Assembly: GCA_024195585.1 (NCBI GenBank)
Contig: SWBL01000024.1
Coordinates: forward strand, 1 to 64,000
DNA from: Aureobasidium sp. EXF-3400
Lineage: Eukaryota; Ascomycota; Dothideomycetes; Dothideales; Saccotheciaceae
DNA: 64,000 bases
Direction: 5' to 3'
Shown: positions 21,123 through 34,315 of the stretch, in pieces
How the letters are laid out: every line of letters starts with the position of its first letter
How positions within the stretch are numbered: the stretch's first letter is position 1
Program-made: the position numbers and the translations under genes
The notes under the pieces: model-generated
What the model saw: the letters and a program-made list of their open reading frames with translations, nothing else
Told to the model about the DNA's origin: nothing
The model's database searches: none

Positions 21123-22215
21123 GCGTATCGTCACGGGTTGCTGGACTTGACTTGATTGGTTTTTCAAAAAAGGAGGGCGCTGGTCATGGAATGGGAATGA
21201 ACAACTGTTTTACATTTTTTTACTGAGCTGGGATGCATCGGTTCACGGCCATGAACCATGGGAGTCACGATATGGCGGGAAAAGCAAAGTACTTTTCTCA
21301 TGCTGCTTCAAAATACCACAACAAATCAGGAAAAACAGTTCGACCCTTCCTGTGATAATTTTTGTCCTTGCAATTGGCGTGATACTCTACAGGACCCTGC
21401 TCGTAGCTCTCAAGCTCGACACCATGAGACATTCCTTCAAGAACAACTATTGTGATCTATCTCAGCATACCGTTATTCTCAATCCTTCGTCGCTACAGTG
21501 AATTGGTCCGTGATAGAGAGGCTTGAATGCAGGAGTCTCGTCCGGTCTTGTCCGTTTTCCAAACACTACGGCCGGTTGCCGGTGGTTATAACAAGAGATT
21601 CTCTCGGCTGAGTCAGCACGACCCTGACAATGTTTATGCAACGGTGAGACAGATCGTGGTGATACTCCTAGTCCTAAAAAAGACGCTGCATGTTCGATGA
21701 AGTCCAGAATCCAAGTCTTTGAAAACTGTCCAAAGGATGGTTGTCTCAAGCTTTTATCAATTCCTTACAAGATTTCTCACAATGGTGCACACTATTTGCT
21801 ATCTGTCGAGATGTCGACATCATCTTTAGCTAGACTGTGCCTGTCTTGGTCCTGTAGAAGAGCTCTCTGGTCTGCCATCACAAGGACTACCTTGATCGCT
21901 GAGTCGCAGTAACCACAAAAAGACGTTGGTCAAGCTCCACACTTGCTGCTCAAACGATCACGCTAAACAACTCCCCGGCTTGGTAGCTAGGCTGACTGGT
22001 TCCTTCCTGCTTCGTAACGTAGGCTGCAGAGGATTGCTAGGCAAAGGATCTTGTAAACATGGCAACCAACAACCACCGTATTGCGATCTGGTCGGCTTTC
22101 AGAGCCCATTTCTTGTGCACGAGTTCTACCCTGCATTTCTAAGCCATCAATCGAAAACAAAGAATTCGGCTCTGAGTGCTAGAACCCTAGCGTATGGTGT
22201 CTCCAAACTTTCACC
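21123..22215. other. Intergenic region, no recognised gene
   Basis: About 1.1 kb between eL31 and the next co-directional gene. Short open frames on both strands look random. No tRNA-like cloverleaf or repeat seen. Confidence 0.35.
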
Positions 22216-24519
22216 ATGGCTTCGACCGAGTCTATCTCGAAGCGTCTGGAAGCAGCGGAAGCCGACAAAGGATTGCTGCGAGCCCAATTCTCTTCTCTTC
22301 GCGAGGATCGAGGTCAAAAAGCACCACGAAGACAAACAGTCTTCCTTCGAACCTCGTCAGACGTTGGATCATCAATCGAAAGGGTGACTGAGGGGCTTAC
22401 CAAGTCCACAAAGCAAGCATCTCACTCACCCCTCCTGGACATTTTTACACAATACGACCGGTACAATCAAGTGTTTGACAATATATATCAGCGTCTCGGC
22501 ATCAAGGATGTGATTGCTATCAGTCGAACATGCAAAAGGCTGTCCTCATTCTACAGAAACATGCTGCCCTGTCAATGGAATATCAATCAGCGTCTGGCAC
22601 GATTCGTGAATGATCCGAAAGAATTCAGATCGAGATTGGGACAAGCAGATGCTCTGATTTCTGGCACATTTGCACTGCTATTCTTCGCTCGACTCTACTG
22701 GCTAGATTCTGGACTGGATATCTACGTTCAGCAAGGGTCAAAAGCTGACGCCTTGATTCGATACATTGGCGAAGATAAGAGCTACAAGCTTGATCACAGC
22801 TATGGTTGGTCAGATAATGATCAGCACCGTACCCTCACCAAAGTGAGTTGAATGTCTTGTCGCAAGTCTTACATGGCTTACCATGAAAAGGTTCTCATAT
22901 TCCGCAGAATAATTCCTCCCGGATCGCCACAAACACGATTCCATCTTACTCGAACATCGCCATTGCACAGTATCTTGACTGACTGTGCCTTTTCTACTGC
23001 ACACGTTAACATTATCACATGGAATAAGGCCTACTGTATGTTTCCAAACGTTACTTTCGTGGACCGTCGGATGTACTTCTTGCACACCCCAGACGAAGCT
23101 ATGGGACAGATCCTGAGCAAATACTCGGCTCATGGATGGCGGACATCAGACTGGGTGGACTATGACCAGGCCAGAGGATGCAACAAACCTGGTATCCGCG
23201 AGAATCTCAGGAGAATTGGTGATTCGTCCACATGGATTGTTCCACTGAACCTCTACAAGATACGTACACCCGGACGTCCAGACTCTGTACTGGAGAGCTG
23301 CACATTTCAGATATTTCCAGACTCTAAGCCTTCTACGTCACGACATACAAGACTCAAGACTTTTGGTATTGGTGCGCAGACATTCTCATGCTGCATTTTG
23401 GAGTATACTTATACATTTCATGCTCCAGACGCCAATTGGATGGTGTTTCTGCGGGAGAAGCTCAGTCGAATGATCATACTTCAGGTTCTCAAAACTGGGG
23501 ATGTTAATCTGATTGCTAGAACAAGGCAGCCAAATTTCATGTCTGGTGATCACAGGAGCTGCCCCTTATCAAGGTCGAGACCACGCTTCGAAAGGCCTGA
23601 TGGTTGGGAATGTGCTGATCACATGTTGCCTGCTTGGCTTGAAGAGTGGAAGTCCGCTGAAGGAGAAATGACGGGAGAAAGCATCGATCTGGTACCACAT
23701 CCATTGACTATCGTCCAGTCCAAGGGGCAGCCAGGGACGTCGCAAGCACTGGGTGTCGAATCTGTGCCACCACCAGTGCCACCTCGACGTGTGAGAAAGA
23801 TAGACACAGACCGACTGCTATCCAAACCTATACCAGCATCACTTCCAAGTCCAATGAGCGACCGGTTCCCATTCTCCTCGAGAAACACTACAACTTTCTC
23901 TGTAGGACTCCCTCATTCCACCTCGGCCAGCCAGATGAGCCAACTCAAGACTATTCCGAGCAAACTGGTGGCCTCAGTGTCACCAAAACATCACATCGTC
24001 TCGGCCCCAGCTCATTCGTCGAAGTTTGGATGCTCGCTGCCTCGAGATCGCACCGAATCGTTATTAGCAGCCTCAGAATATCCTGCTCAAGCACCAAGAT
24101 CCAGTGGCCTACAATCTTACAGGCCTCAACTCGCCAGATCTGCAACGTCGCCTCAATTGAGCAAACCAGGAATATCACCTCAGACAACCACGCCGCCGAG
24201 ATCGCTTGGGAAGCAGAAAGCAAACCCCTCCTCACTGATACACAGACGCCCAGAAGCGTCCATGCCTCCACCTCTTGACCTGTCTTCCATGCAACCCCGC
24301 CCCCTTATACCTGATCTTCTAACGCCACCACCGGATTTATCTCTGCCAGCGACACTCACAGGACGTCTATCTAAGAGGTCTCCTGTATATATTCCTTCGC
24401 GTCTGATGTGGGGATCATCTGAGAAGAATATCTACAACATCAGTGGTGGACATCGGTTGTTGAGTTCTGACTTCACTGGATCTGAGAAGATGTTTCCTGA
24501 AGACATGGTTTGGATATGA
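22216..24519 (+). CDS. Large F-box-like protein with a Pro/Ser-rich tail
   Basis: Exons 22216-22842 and 22891-24519 (48-nt intron) give 751 aa. At about residues 92-125, the stretch NIYQRLGIKDVIAISRTCKR followed by LSSFYRNMLP looks like an F-box without its usual LPxE opening. A globular region follows (about 130-440, containing ITWNKAYCMFPNVTFVDRRM and a GWRTSDWVDYDQARG segment). The last about 260 residues are disordered, rich in Pro and Ser, with PPPVPPRRVRKI-type SH3-ligand-like motifs. Homologous-looking architectures are common among uncharacterised Pezizomycotina proteins. No enzymatic motif is visible. Start ATG 22216 has a good context (CACCATGG). Confidence 0.75.
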
Positions 24520-26656
24520 CAAAGTTGTTTTCGCGTTGGCCGCTACGTACTCTGAATGATTTTTTTAGAACATTCGAACGGTCAAACCCGACATGTGAGA
24601 GGCATCTGGCATCTGCGGAGCCGTACGATGTGTGTTGTGCGCAGACCGACATGACCACCCAAGCACTCCGAAACCCCGCCTATACCAGCATCTTTTGCGA
24701 AACGAATCAGCTGCAAAGCCAAAGTCGTCGCAATTTCCTCTACAAGTACCGGCATACAATGCCAGCAGCTCATTGAGAGAAAAAATGTTTCTATGGCAAG
24801 CTTTACGGCAAAACCATATGGAGATGTTCTGAAAACTGCGAACAAACCCCGGGATCTTTTACACTACCCAAAATCGTGTCTGCGGCGTGAAAGAAAAAAA
24901 AGGCTCACTCAAGTTGCCCACCGGTGAAAACCACCAACGTGCCTCTCTGACCCTCGTGAAGAAGGCTGCAAACGAGAGGATTTAATTATTAGCACGCGCA
25001 ATCCTCTTTCTGCGGCTGCGGGTGGTTGTATGTTGAATCATAGACGATGTTGAATCATCCACCGAGGGGTGTGTTGAATATCACCTCGTGGCCCGCAGTC
25101 GCATCTAGTCCCCTCTCCAACTGCAAAGCTCGCAGCAAGCCTTCTAAAAAGTACTCGGTCAAGCTGGAGAGATGCAGTAAGGGACAGCAAGAGTGTGTGT
25201 CTTATTAGGCGCCCCGAAGAGAAGGTTTCTGTCCACCGGTTTGGTAGGCAGCAACAGAGTGAAGGAGATGTGTATGAAGAAGAAAAGAGAGATTCAGGAG
25301 GGATGAGAGTTCTTATAGCCGCTCTTGCTTACTAACTTGACGCTCCGAGGGTGGAGCCTGTTTCCCCGAAAACTTGCGCATGATGCTCTGAGAGCAAAGT
25401 ATAATCTCTCAATTCTGATATGGTTACACGTCACTGGCACACCAAACAGAAGCCCACAACATCGACTCATCGTAACTTACTGTTCTCATACTCATAGAGG
25501 ATTATTTCTATTGCGCGTATGGAAAAATCGCGTTATCCATCAAATTCAGGGGTAAAAATGGTATAGCCGTTAACGATCATCGATGTGGAGACAGTTTGCC
25601 AGTCGAGTTTAAGGTTTGCCCTACCGGAGCTGCGACCGTAAACAAGGCGTTGCCAGAGGTCATGCGAGCCCTAAACATACTCGATGTGGATCTTGCTCGA
25701 ACCATCGGGGTCATTCGTTGCTACTTTGACCGGTATGGTGCGCAATCGCCACTTCTCCATTCGCTGCAGTGACACCTTGCTCAGGCACTGGACTGATATG
25801 CATTCATCACCAAGCTTGGTATAGAGAAGACTCGGTCTACGCAAAGAGAATAGCAGTAAATGTATGTCAGATTTCGAGAATAGTACAGTATGATCTATTC
25901 TGGATGATTGCTTTCGTCGGACAACATCTAGTAACTCGATCTGCCGATGCAGGGAACAGCAGTTACAGCCAGCAAAGAAGCATCGCATGCAGAGAGCGAA
26001 AAGCGAAACTTGTTTGGCATCGCATGTCCCTTGGTCGCGATCGACCGACCACCGATGCTCAGCACAAGCACAAAGAGAAAATAAAAAAAGGAAAAAGGAA
26101 AAAGTGAACAGAATAAATGAAATAAAAATATCACAACCGAAAAAGGCCATAAGATCACGTCAACAAGGTCACGTCGGATTCACTATCTTGTTTAGAGGAG
26201 AAGGCACAGTACTGCAAGGCAGTAGGTTATACAAAGGATGTTCGTTTGGATCGAAACAGTGAAATGATTGAAAAGAAAACAAATGTTGCTCAGCAACTTC
26301 ATTCGAGACATTAAATAAGCATAACTCCCTTCTTCCTCTCCATCACAGTCGTGATCGTTCTTCGTTGGGGGGGGGGGGGGGGGGGGGGTTGCGAGATAGC
26401 GATCTCTTGTATGCGGCGCTCGTTCGTGTCTCGAGAAATAATATCGGTACGGTCGTATGAATTCGTTTTTCGGGAATTCGGTTCGGGGATTGGACGTCTT
26501 GCATCATATTCGGTAAAAGGTGATTGGGCTCTTACTTGAAACGCAGTCTCAAAGGCCTAGAAGTGAAGAATTAGCGAAACCAAGGTATGTGTGCTCACCT
26601 TGTCCGTCCAGCGGCCAGGTTCATGTTTCTAGACGATGCAGCGGAGTGTTGTTGGA
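24520..26656. other. 2.1-kb gene-poor region
   Basis: No gene could be supported. Contents: three spaced copies of TGTTGAAT at about 25028-25080, a purine-rich A/G stretch at about 26065-26110, and a 22-G run at 26367-26388. Minus-strand open frames here (for example 25671-26150) have a skewed, UTR-like composition. It may hold the 3' UTRs of both convergent flanking genes. Confidence 0.35.
26367..26388 (+). repeat. Homopolymer run of 22 G
   Basis: An uninterrupted G run, 22 as written. Its exact length is likely unreliable in any sequencing technology. It lies about 270 bp beyond the stop of the DUF1996 gene. Confidence 0.9.
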
Positions 26657-28029
26657 TCACCAAGCGTCGCAGTCGGTGCCTGTGGGGGAATTGCCAGTCA
26701 CGGTGGTGGTCGACTGCTCCGTGGTCGTCACAGTCTTGGTGGTCGTCGTGGTCGTCGTCCAGGACTGCTTAGCCGAAGAGGCTGGCTTTGTGGTTGTCTT
26801 CAGGGTTGAAGGTGCGTTGCTTGTGCTAATAGTCGCTGAGCTGGCAGCGGCATTGCACTGTCCACCTACCACACCAACAGCACAAGGCTTGCATTGTGGA
26901 GCAGGGTTGACAGTGGTGATGGGGTTGCAACCGGGCAGAGCAGCAAGAGGACCATCGAGATCTTCAGGATATTGGTTAGTCGTAGTGCACTGAGCCCAAT
27001 TCATACTAGAATCGAAGGTCACGCCGGAGCAGTCGCCGACATCGTGAGATGAGCAAGCACTGGAACCATTGAGCAGGTTATGCAGAATGCCTTCTTGCCA
27101 GCCGTTGAACTGCAAATTTGTTAGCAGATGCCCCAGTCGCGTATTTCGCATTGGCTGATGGGCTTACGAAGTCGGCATGGAAACCAAAGCCGGTAGGATC
27201 TCCGTTGGAAAGCACAAACGAGTCAATCTCAAACTCTCCCACGATGCTTGACAGGTCGTAGTTGTTCTCCATGAAAAGATGGGGAAGTCTGATGGGATGA
27301 GAGTCAGGGCAAGCTCCGTTTCTGATGTCACCAACGGGATAAGCCATGTGTGAATAAGGGGAGCTCAGGTCGAAGTCTTTGCCATTCCAGCAGTGAGGGA
27401 ACTCGATGGCACCGTTGAAGTATGGGTATTGAGAGCAAGAGGTAACACCTGTAGGAAAGCCACCTTGGGTACCCTCGTTCCACGATGGAGTTTCATGACA
27501 GATCCATTGAGTGATGCCATCCATGTTGGTAGGAGTGTGTTCTTGCGCGGCACGGATATAGGCGTTTCCAGCAGTCATACGGAAGCCCTTGGGGAACTCG
27601 AAGGGCTCGCGCATCTGGCCAGTGCCGGCATTGATGTAGTAGATCTGGTGTCCATTGGTCTGAAGAGTTTGTGAGCCATGTGATTTCTGATTGCATTCCG
27701 GGACTTCTTACAGGAACTCTGATGTAGGAACCATTGGTGGCCTTGACGTAAAGAGTAGGGTGCCAGTAGGCGCTCTTGTCCTCGATGATTGGGTTGCCAT
27801 TGGCACGTCCGACGCTCGAGCAGGTCGACTTTTGGAGTGAATCGTAGTCTGAGTTCTGGTTGACGTTGCCGGCACCCATAAACTCGTGCGCATGCATGCC
27901 AATGCTTCCAGGAGAAACGATGGGATCGATGCGCGAGACAACAGTATCTCTGCCATAGAGGACAAAGAACTGCGCAGAAGCACTTCCAGCGGCCAACGCA
28001 ACGAGTGCGGCGGTTGTGCTCTTCATCAT
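26657..28029 (-). CDS. Secreted DUF1996-domain protein
   Basis: Exons 28029-27712, 27659-27168 and 27109-26657 give 420 aa. A signal peptide (MMKSTTAALVALAAGSASA) precedes QFFVLYGRDTVVSRIDPIVS. The DUF1996 core runs from about residue 35 to 305, with hallmark stretches GSIGMHAHEFMGAGNVNQNS, KSAYWHPTLYVK, FPHCWNGKDFD, SHMAYPV and CPDSHPIRLPHLF. Conserved His, Cys and Trp suggest a metal- or carbohydrate-related extracellular role, but the function is not established. After about residue 345 comes a Thr/Ser-rich tail (TTTTTTKTVTTTEQSTTT), a likely O-glycosylated linker. It ends in a short Cys-containing tail without a GPI signal. The start is the first of two adjacent Mets. Confidence 0.9.
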
Positions 28030-28683
28030 ATGTAAGCGAAGGTGGAATTGAGAAGGATTGTGATGAGAATTGTTTTGAGGGAAAATTGGTTTGAGAGCAA
28101 CTGCGCAGAGCACGGTGAAGAGAGAAGGAGCGACACGAGTGAGCGTGATGGTCGATATAAATTCAAGGAAGGGTCTGAGGGAGCGTTGCGTTGGCTGGCT
28201 GTTCGTCGACGTTGACCGTTGAAAGCACTCCCGGACAACGACAACCCAGTCGAGAGAAAATGCTGATGCGTTGCACGACTTTTACCCTCTGGTTGTCATG
28301 TGAAATGTCATCATCTTGTAGGCAGTGCTAGATAAAGGCGTTTACGGATCTCATAACCCTGGTGATGGCTCTTGGTATCTGATCATACCTGTTGATTCTG
28401 GACTGCCGAATACCCTGCATTTCATCAGTGTCTTCACGATTGGCGGATATCTCGACGTGCCTAGTCAGGTCTAAATCGATACAAGAAGTAAGTAGTATGC
28501 GTCAGTTGCCTAAAAGCGTATCAATATGTTGAGAAAATGACAATCGAGCATTTTATATGCAGTGCGCCCACATGTACCCAAGCTACCTAACTAAAACATG
28601 GCCCAAGATAAAGAACGGACTCAAATATGCAATGAAATGCAAAACGCCGCCGAATGCAAATGCTACCACCGCTAATCTTCTTT
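28030..28683. other. Promoter region of the DUF1996 gene and 3' flank of chitin synthase 1
   Basis: 654 bp upstream of the DUF1996 gene (-) and downstream of the class V chitin synthase stop... the latter ends at 28684. No gene or repeat seen. Confidence 0.4.
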
Positions 28684-31600
28684 TTACAACTGTCCACTAA
28701 GAATGGCCTCCGTTGCGGAGCCAATGTATGCTCTCTTAGCATCAAGCGGCACACCGAAACGCCTCTCCAATTCTGACTTGACACTCTTCTTCGTGATAGT
28801 CATAAGGTCAGTCTTGGCCAGAATATCGCGAATCTCAGCGAGGATAGCGTCGTCGCTGGGAAGAGGCATCTCTGCCATCTCCATGGAGTTGGGGCTGTAG
28901 CCAGCCATGAGGGGCATCTCGCTTGGAGCAAGGCTGATACGTGACTGGTTGCCGAAGGGACCCTGTGGCACACCCAAAGTTGACATAGGTCGCGAAGGTG
29001 GGTAATCGTAGACAGAGCCGCCCATGCCAGGATAGGCTGACTTGGTCGCATACGATACGCCGGTAACGCCGGAAATTGCAGAACGAGCGTCATCATCACG
29101 CGAAGTCTGCGCTTCCCAAAGCTCGGCCTGATAATCCTCCCATCTCTTCTTCGGAATGCTGGCTGGATCAAACTTGCCCTCGTCGGAAACAACAACTTGC
29201 TTGCCCTTTTCACCAGTGACGACACGAGTGTTACCCCATGAGAAGTCGTCCATGTGCCAGAAAGAGTATAGAGGAAGTGCCATGGAGAAGACTGGTGTAG
29301 CAAGCAGGTAGATGATCATCCAACCAACCATCTCCCACTTGCGGCGGATGATGAAGACCAATGCTTGCATACCATAAACAGCCACCAACATGATAATGGC
29401 AATGGTCGAAACACCACCAGGGTCTTGTCCAATGCGAACGAAGATATACACCAGATATCCGACCAAGACAGGTTGGATGATGGTCGAGAGCAAGTCGAGG
29501 AAGACAATGAAACGCATGCTGAAACAGCAGAATCCGCAAAGCTGAGACAGTGAGGTAAGCTCGACAAGGTTGTGTACGGTGGAGTTGATCCAACGACGAC
29601 GTTGCGACATGAAGACGGTCCAGCTGTCGGGGGCAATAGTCCAGGCCTTAGCACGCATGATGAACTTGGTCTTGTAAGCAGGATGCCACTTCATCAGAAG
29701 AGTCGTGAGGTATCTGTCTTCTCCCAGGTGCAGCAAGTTCTTGGTATGAAGGGTGTCAACGCGAATCTCGGCGTACATCTCGACAACTTCTTTCGAAACG
29801 AAAAGTGGCTTGCCAGACGACGCATCACGAATGCGATACATGGAGAAACAACCAGGCAAACAAGTGACCGAGCCGAAGAGCGATTCGAATGCCTTGATCA
29901 AGTTGTGCGAGATGTAGTATTCGTACACTTGCATCATAGTAACGATGGAGTGTTTGGCATTAGTGAGAGCGGTCTCACCACAAACACCGATGAGGCGTGT
30001 ATCGTGGAGGAATGAGGCGACAAATCGTGTGGCCGAATCGGGTGCAACGACAGTATCTGCATCGATTTGCAGCAAGAATTCGTAGAACGTCGGGTTGACA
30101 CCGATAATGTTTCGAATGTGGTGATACATCTCGAGTTCCATTGGAGCCATTGGCAGGTTGTAGTGGATTCTGTTCAAGAATCTCATCAAAACCATCTGAG
30201 AATCACGCTTACCACGGTTACCAGGTCTTCCAACTTCAGCAGGTCTGCCAATCTTGACGACAACCATGAAGGGGACGATGTGACCTTGAACTTCGTAGAG
30301 ACCAGAGTAGATTTTGCCCATGTTATGTTGCTTTTGACCCTCGCCCAAACTCTCGAAACTCAATGGTTCTGGGTCAACAGTCTCGGGAACACCAAGAATA
30401 TCGAGGACAATGCGAGGAGTAGGGCGATCGTTGCCTTGACCGATAATCATACCGTCACAGACAATGAGCAGAAGTTTGCGCTTGTCGTCGTACTTCATTC
30501 TGGCGGCTGAATCAATGGCACGACGCAACGAATCTTCGTCTTCGGTGTACGCTGGCACAGTACAAATAATGAACTTGTCGAGGTTCTCCGGAACGTTCTT
30601 GCCGCCGAATTGAAGGGCAGCAAGGAATTTCACACCGATGACCGCGATCAAGAACATCGAAATTCCAAGCAGGAGGTAAGTGGCGAACTGGCACTTGGTC
30701 GAGTTTCTGGTGTCAACATCGGCTACGTAGAAAAGGTTGTCGAGACAGATTTGCATGCGATTCTTGAGGTCGAGAGTCATCCCAAGGTTGTTCCAATCGT
30801 CAGTCACATCTTGACCAGCATGTTGCTGCCAAAGATTAACCACGCGCTGGTCCATGAAGTTTGAGTTGGGTGGCGTGTCAGGTACATCGTATCCGGGAGG
30901 GTACTTGGGAGCACGACCACCGACGATATAATCGGTGAAATCGTAGATTTTTCCGTTGAGGATAGCGATGGACTGTTGCTTCTTGCCCTGCTTCTTAACG
31001 TAGCCTGCGGTATAACCAAGAGCACCCTTTCTGTAGTTTTGGTTCAAGAACTTCATCTGCTGAGCAAACCAGTCTGGACGAGAGTCATTGGTGGCCCAGC
31101 GGAAGTCGTGGTACACAGCGTTAGCATCAGTGCCGCTGACAGCCGAGGCTTGACCAGTGTAGTTGGTACTCTTGTAGTTGAGCTGGACAGCAGGACTGAT
31201 ACCGTTCTCATCTGTACCAGGACAGAGAGCAGATACTTGAACAGGGAAGAGATTGGTCGCGTCAGTACCAGCGTACTTCTCCAGAGCCGATGTTGGAACA
31301 ATGTTAGGGTAGTGGATTGACTCAAAGTTTCCAAGGTCGAAGACAACACCACGAATCGCAATGTAGGAAGAGTGGCCGTTCTTACCATTGTGCGATTGCA
31401 GCTCAGCAGCCGAGTAAACGTGTTGCGTGGGACAAATGAGGGCAGGGAAACCGATCATAAGGAACAAGAAACTGCCACAAGCAAGCCAAATCATGAAGTT
31501 GATGGCCACCTTCTCTCTCCAAGCCATACGAATGTCAGGACGAGGCATGCGGCCGATGATGCGAACAAACACATCAGGGATCCACCAAGTGAAGAAGTAG

Positions 31601-34315
31601 ACAAGGAACAGCCATCTCTTTCGAGCACCTGTGACAGGGACCTCGTCGATTGCTGCAACCTTGGCCTCATTTCCTTTCTCAGCAAGCTGCGAGCGAGTCT
31701 CAAGATTCTGGAACATGTCACCTCCGTGGAAGGCTGAAGCACCAGCTTCCGACTTGGCATCGAGGTCGCGGCTTCCAAAGTAACCTGCTACCTTATCGTC
31801 GTGGTAGAAAGCGCCAGGCGAAGGAGCGACACCACCGAGGAGGTTGGAGTTCGAGTCATTGCGACCGTTACGTGCGTGTTCCGGAGACAACATACCCTCC
31901 TGTTCTCCGTAAGGTGAGTGATCGTGCATTCCAGTAGGACCTACATCAACATCACTGACACGTGCGATCTGGCGCCAGCAGCGTTCACTAAGGAAGACAC
32001 CAGTGCTGCCGACTCTTGCTTCGTTGCCAGGCCAGATCTTCTCATCCAGAATCATCTCTGCCTTCTCCTTGTCGGTGCCCACAACAGAAACATCGCCTTC
32101 AGCAACACCCAAGAATTCACTGAATGGCATGAAGACACTGAAATCAGCATTACGCAGACGCTGACTGATCTCAGCGATACCGAGAGTTTGCATCTGAGTA
32201 CGGACACATTTGCTGTCGAACTGATTTGCAATTCTGCGATCGTTGGGCTTCAAACAGAACACAAAGTAGGGATTTGTGCGAGGGTCGGACAAGGACTTGG
32301 TGATGTTGTCCAGAGAAGACAAAAATTGAGCAGCAGCGCCTTGTTGCTGTTCGGGCTCGCCCTTGCCAGAGCGAGAAAGGCTTCTCTTGCCATTGTCGCT
32401 GTCTTGCCTCATGGCACCAAGTCTTGCGGGACGCTCACCAGTGCGCTTAGCCATGCTAGGCATTCTTGAGGGCTTCGAGGCGACCGAGGCTTGCACGACA
32501 GCAGAACGGTCTTTGGGATGGACGACCTTGCTTAGAGCTTCCTGACCGAAGAGGTCGCTGATGAACTGGTTCGAGCTCGTGTTGATCAGGTTCATGAGAT
32601 CACCAGAGATGATTTCGCCATTGGCTTCAAGGAGGCCCTCAACAGGGTAGTCGACTTCGCCAGCATAATGTCTGACAGTGAAAGCAGCGTTGGCGTTACG
32701 GGTAGCAAAGTTGTTGCCAGGGAGAGTCTGAGTAGTAGCACCGGCCTCGATGGCAGGGTTCTTTCCTTCGAAACGTCTTCTGATGCTTTCGAGGAACTGC
32801 TGGTCCGTCTTGCCACGGCGCATCTGATCATCCAAGATACTGAGAAGGCCATTGCCAGATTTAAGCAAACCCTTGACGGCGTCGGTGTTGTCGAAGTAGC
32901 TAGTTGCAGGCACGCTAACTTCTTCAGTCTCGAGCAGATCAGCCTTACGCTCGAAGAAGCTCTGCAGACAGAAGTTGTAAAGCGATTCGGATGCTGCGTT
33001 ATTGAGCAGCTGATCGAGCACAGAGCCTGTCGAGGAGGATTGTGCGAAGCCTGGGAAATCCACAATTGAGACAGTGTTAGCGATAGCTTCCTCGGCCGAG
33101 CAAAGCTTCTGGTTGATGCGCTCGATGATGTAGGCGACAAAGAGCGAATAAAAGGTGCGTGCAAGTTCATCAGCATTCTCTCGAGCACCCTTGGGGTCCA
33201 GCATGACGGTGACACGCTCGCGATGCAGTTTCTTTGTGCGATATCCCAAACTCTCTTCAAGTTGTCTTTCGGAAACACCAAGGAAAGCCGCTACGATGTG
33301 AAGCGTTTCTCTGTTCTTGACCGAAGTGACATCTTCGCCTCCCTCGTGCGAGTAACCACCGCTGTCGTCGGCTGACGGTGTGGTCGATTGGGTTGTGGCG
33401 AACTCCAGCTGACCAATGTGCAGAATACAGGCGAGCATCTCACACATGTGAGCAATCTCATCACGGGGGAATTCAAGTTTGCGTAGTGCGGTCTTGAAGT
33501 GCTGGAATCCTTCGGCATCATTAATGCCAACCTTCAGCTGACTTGGGTGTCCCAAATATCTCCATCTCTTTGCACCACCGTTACCGAGCGAGTGTCTGTG
33601 AGTGGCAGGACCTGCCTGGTCAAGACCAAGATGCTCCTTCTCTTGTGGACTGGTACCAGCCAGGAGGTAGTAGAGGACGTGGAAGTTGCGCTCGCCAGGG
33701 GGAATAGTGGTGACTCTGCTGCGCTCGAGACGGTGGTCGAGCAGCTTTCCACCAACGAGTGTTGGGTGGAGGCTCGAGGATGTGTCGTATTGGAGTTCAA
33801 AGAAGAGACCAGCTTTGGAGGCGGTAGGGGTGGTGACGGATTTTGTGGTTGTCAGAGTATCGAAGACAAAGGCAGCGTAGGACAGCTTGTTGGACAGTGG
33901 CGTCGATGTGTAGTTCAACAAGGCAGACAGAACGTGCGAGCGAAGGGTTGTTTTGCCTGAGCCGGTTTCACCACTGTGCACTGCGTTAGAGAAGAACGTG
34001 GGCATGGGTGTCACAGGCACGGAAGGACACATACAGAAAGACGACGGCCTGGTTTTCTTGTCTGGCTCCTAGACGGGTATACGCTCTTGAAGCGAGATCC
34101 TCAGCAGCGCCCATAGCGCTGCCTTCTTTTGAGCCATCCGGACCCTTGGCCGACGATGTGTATGTGTTAAGGGCGATGATGGCGTGTGATGACAACTGAG
34201 CGGTGGGCAACGAGACGTGGAATCTGCTGGCCAGGTGTGCCGTCAAGTGGGTGTCATCCTGAAGATGAGCAGGGAGCGCAGGCAGCGAAGCCTGAGCGTG
34301 AGCAGGAACAGCCAT
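28684..34315 (-). CDS. csmA: Class V chitin synthase with myosin motor-like domain (CsmA type)
   Basis: Membrane glycosyltransferase that polymerises chitin from UDP-GlcNAc; the myosin-like head is thought to aid its delivery to hyphal tips. Exon 1 is 34315-34035, exon 2 33973-28684; 1856 aa, the usual class V size. Order: myosin-like head (about 1-780) with P-loop GETGSGKTT at about 95-103 and a switch-II-like IVDFPGFAQ; two membrane segments (about 880-942); cytochrome-b5-like region around [13 protein letters not shown] (about 970); membrane segment (about 1190-1215); chitin synthase core with [10 protein letters not shown] (about 1395), EDRYLTTLL (about 1512) and catalytic QRRRW (about 1552); membrane cluster (about 1575-1665); DEK-C domain (about 1795-1852). 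Start ATG 34315 gives [19 protein letters not shown]. The next upstream in-frame initiator candidate is a GTG, so it was rejected. Confidence 0.96.

Noticed and set aside
25671..26150. Minus-strand open frame beginning with a Phe/Leu-rich segment that looks like a membrane anchor
   Set aside because: The hydrophobic run is the complement of an A/G-rich tract; no supporting conservation-like features or context.
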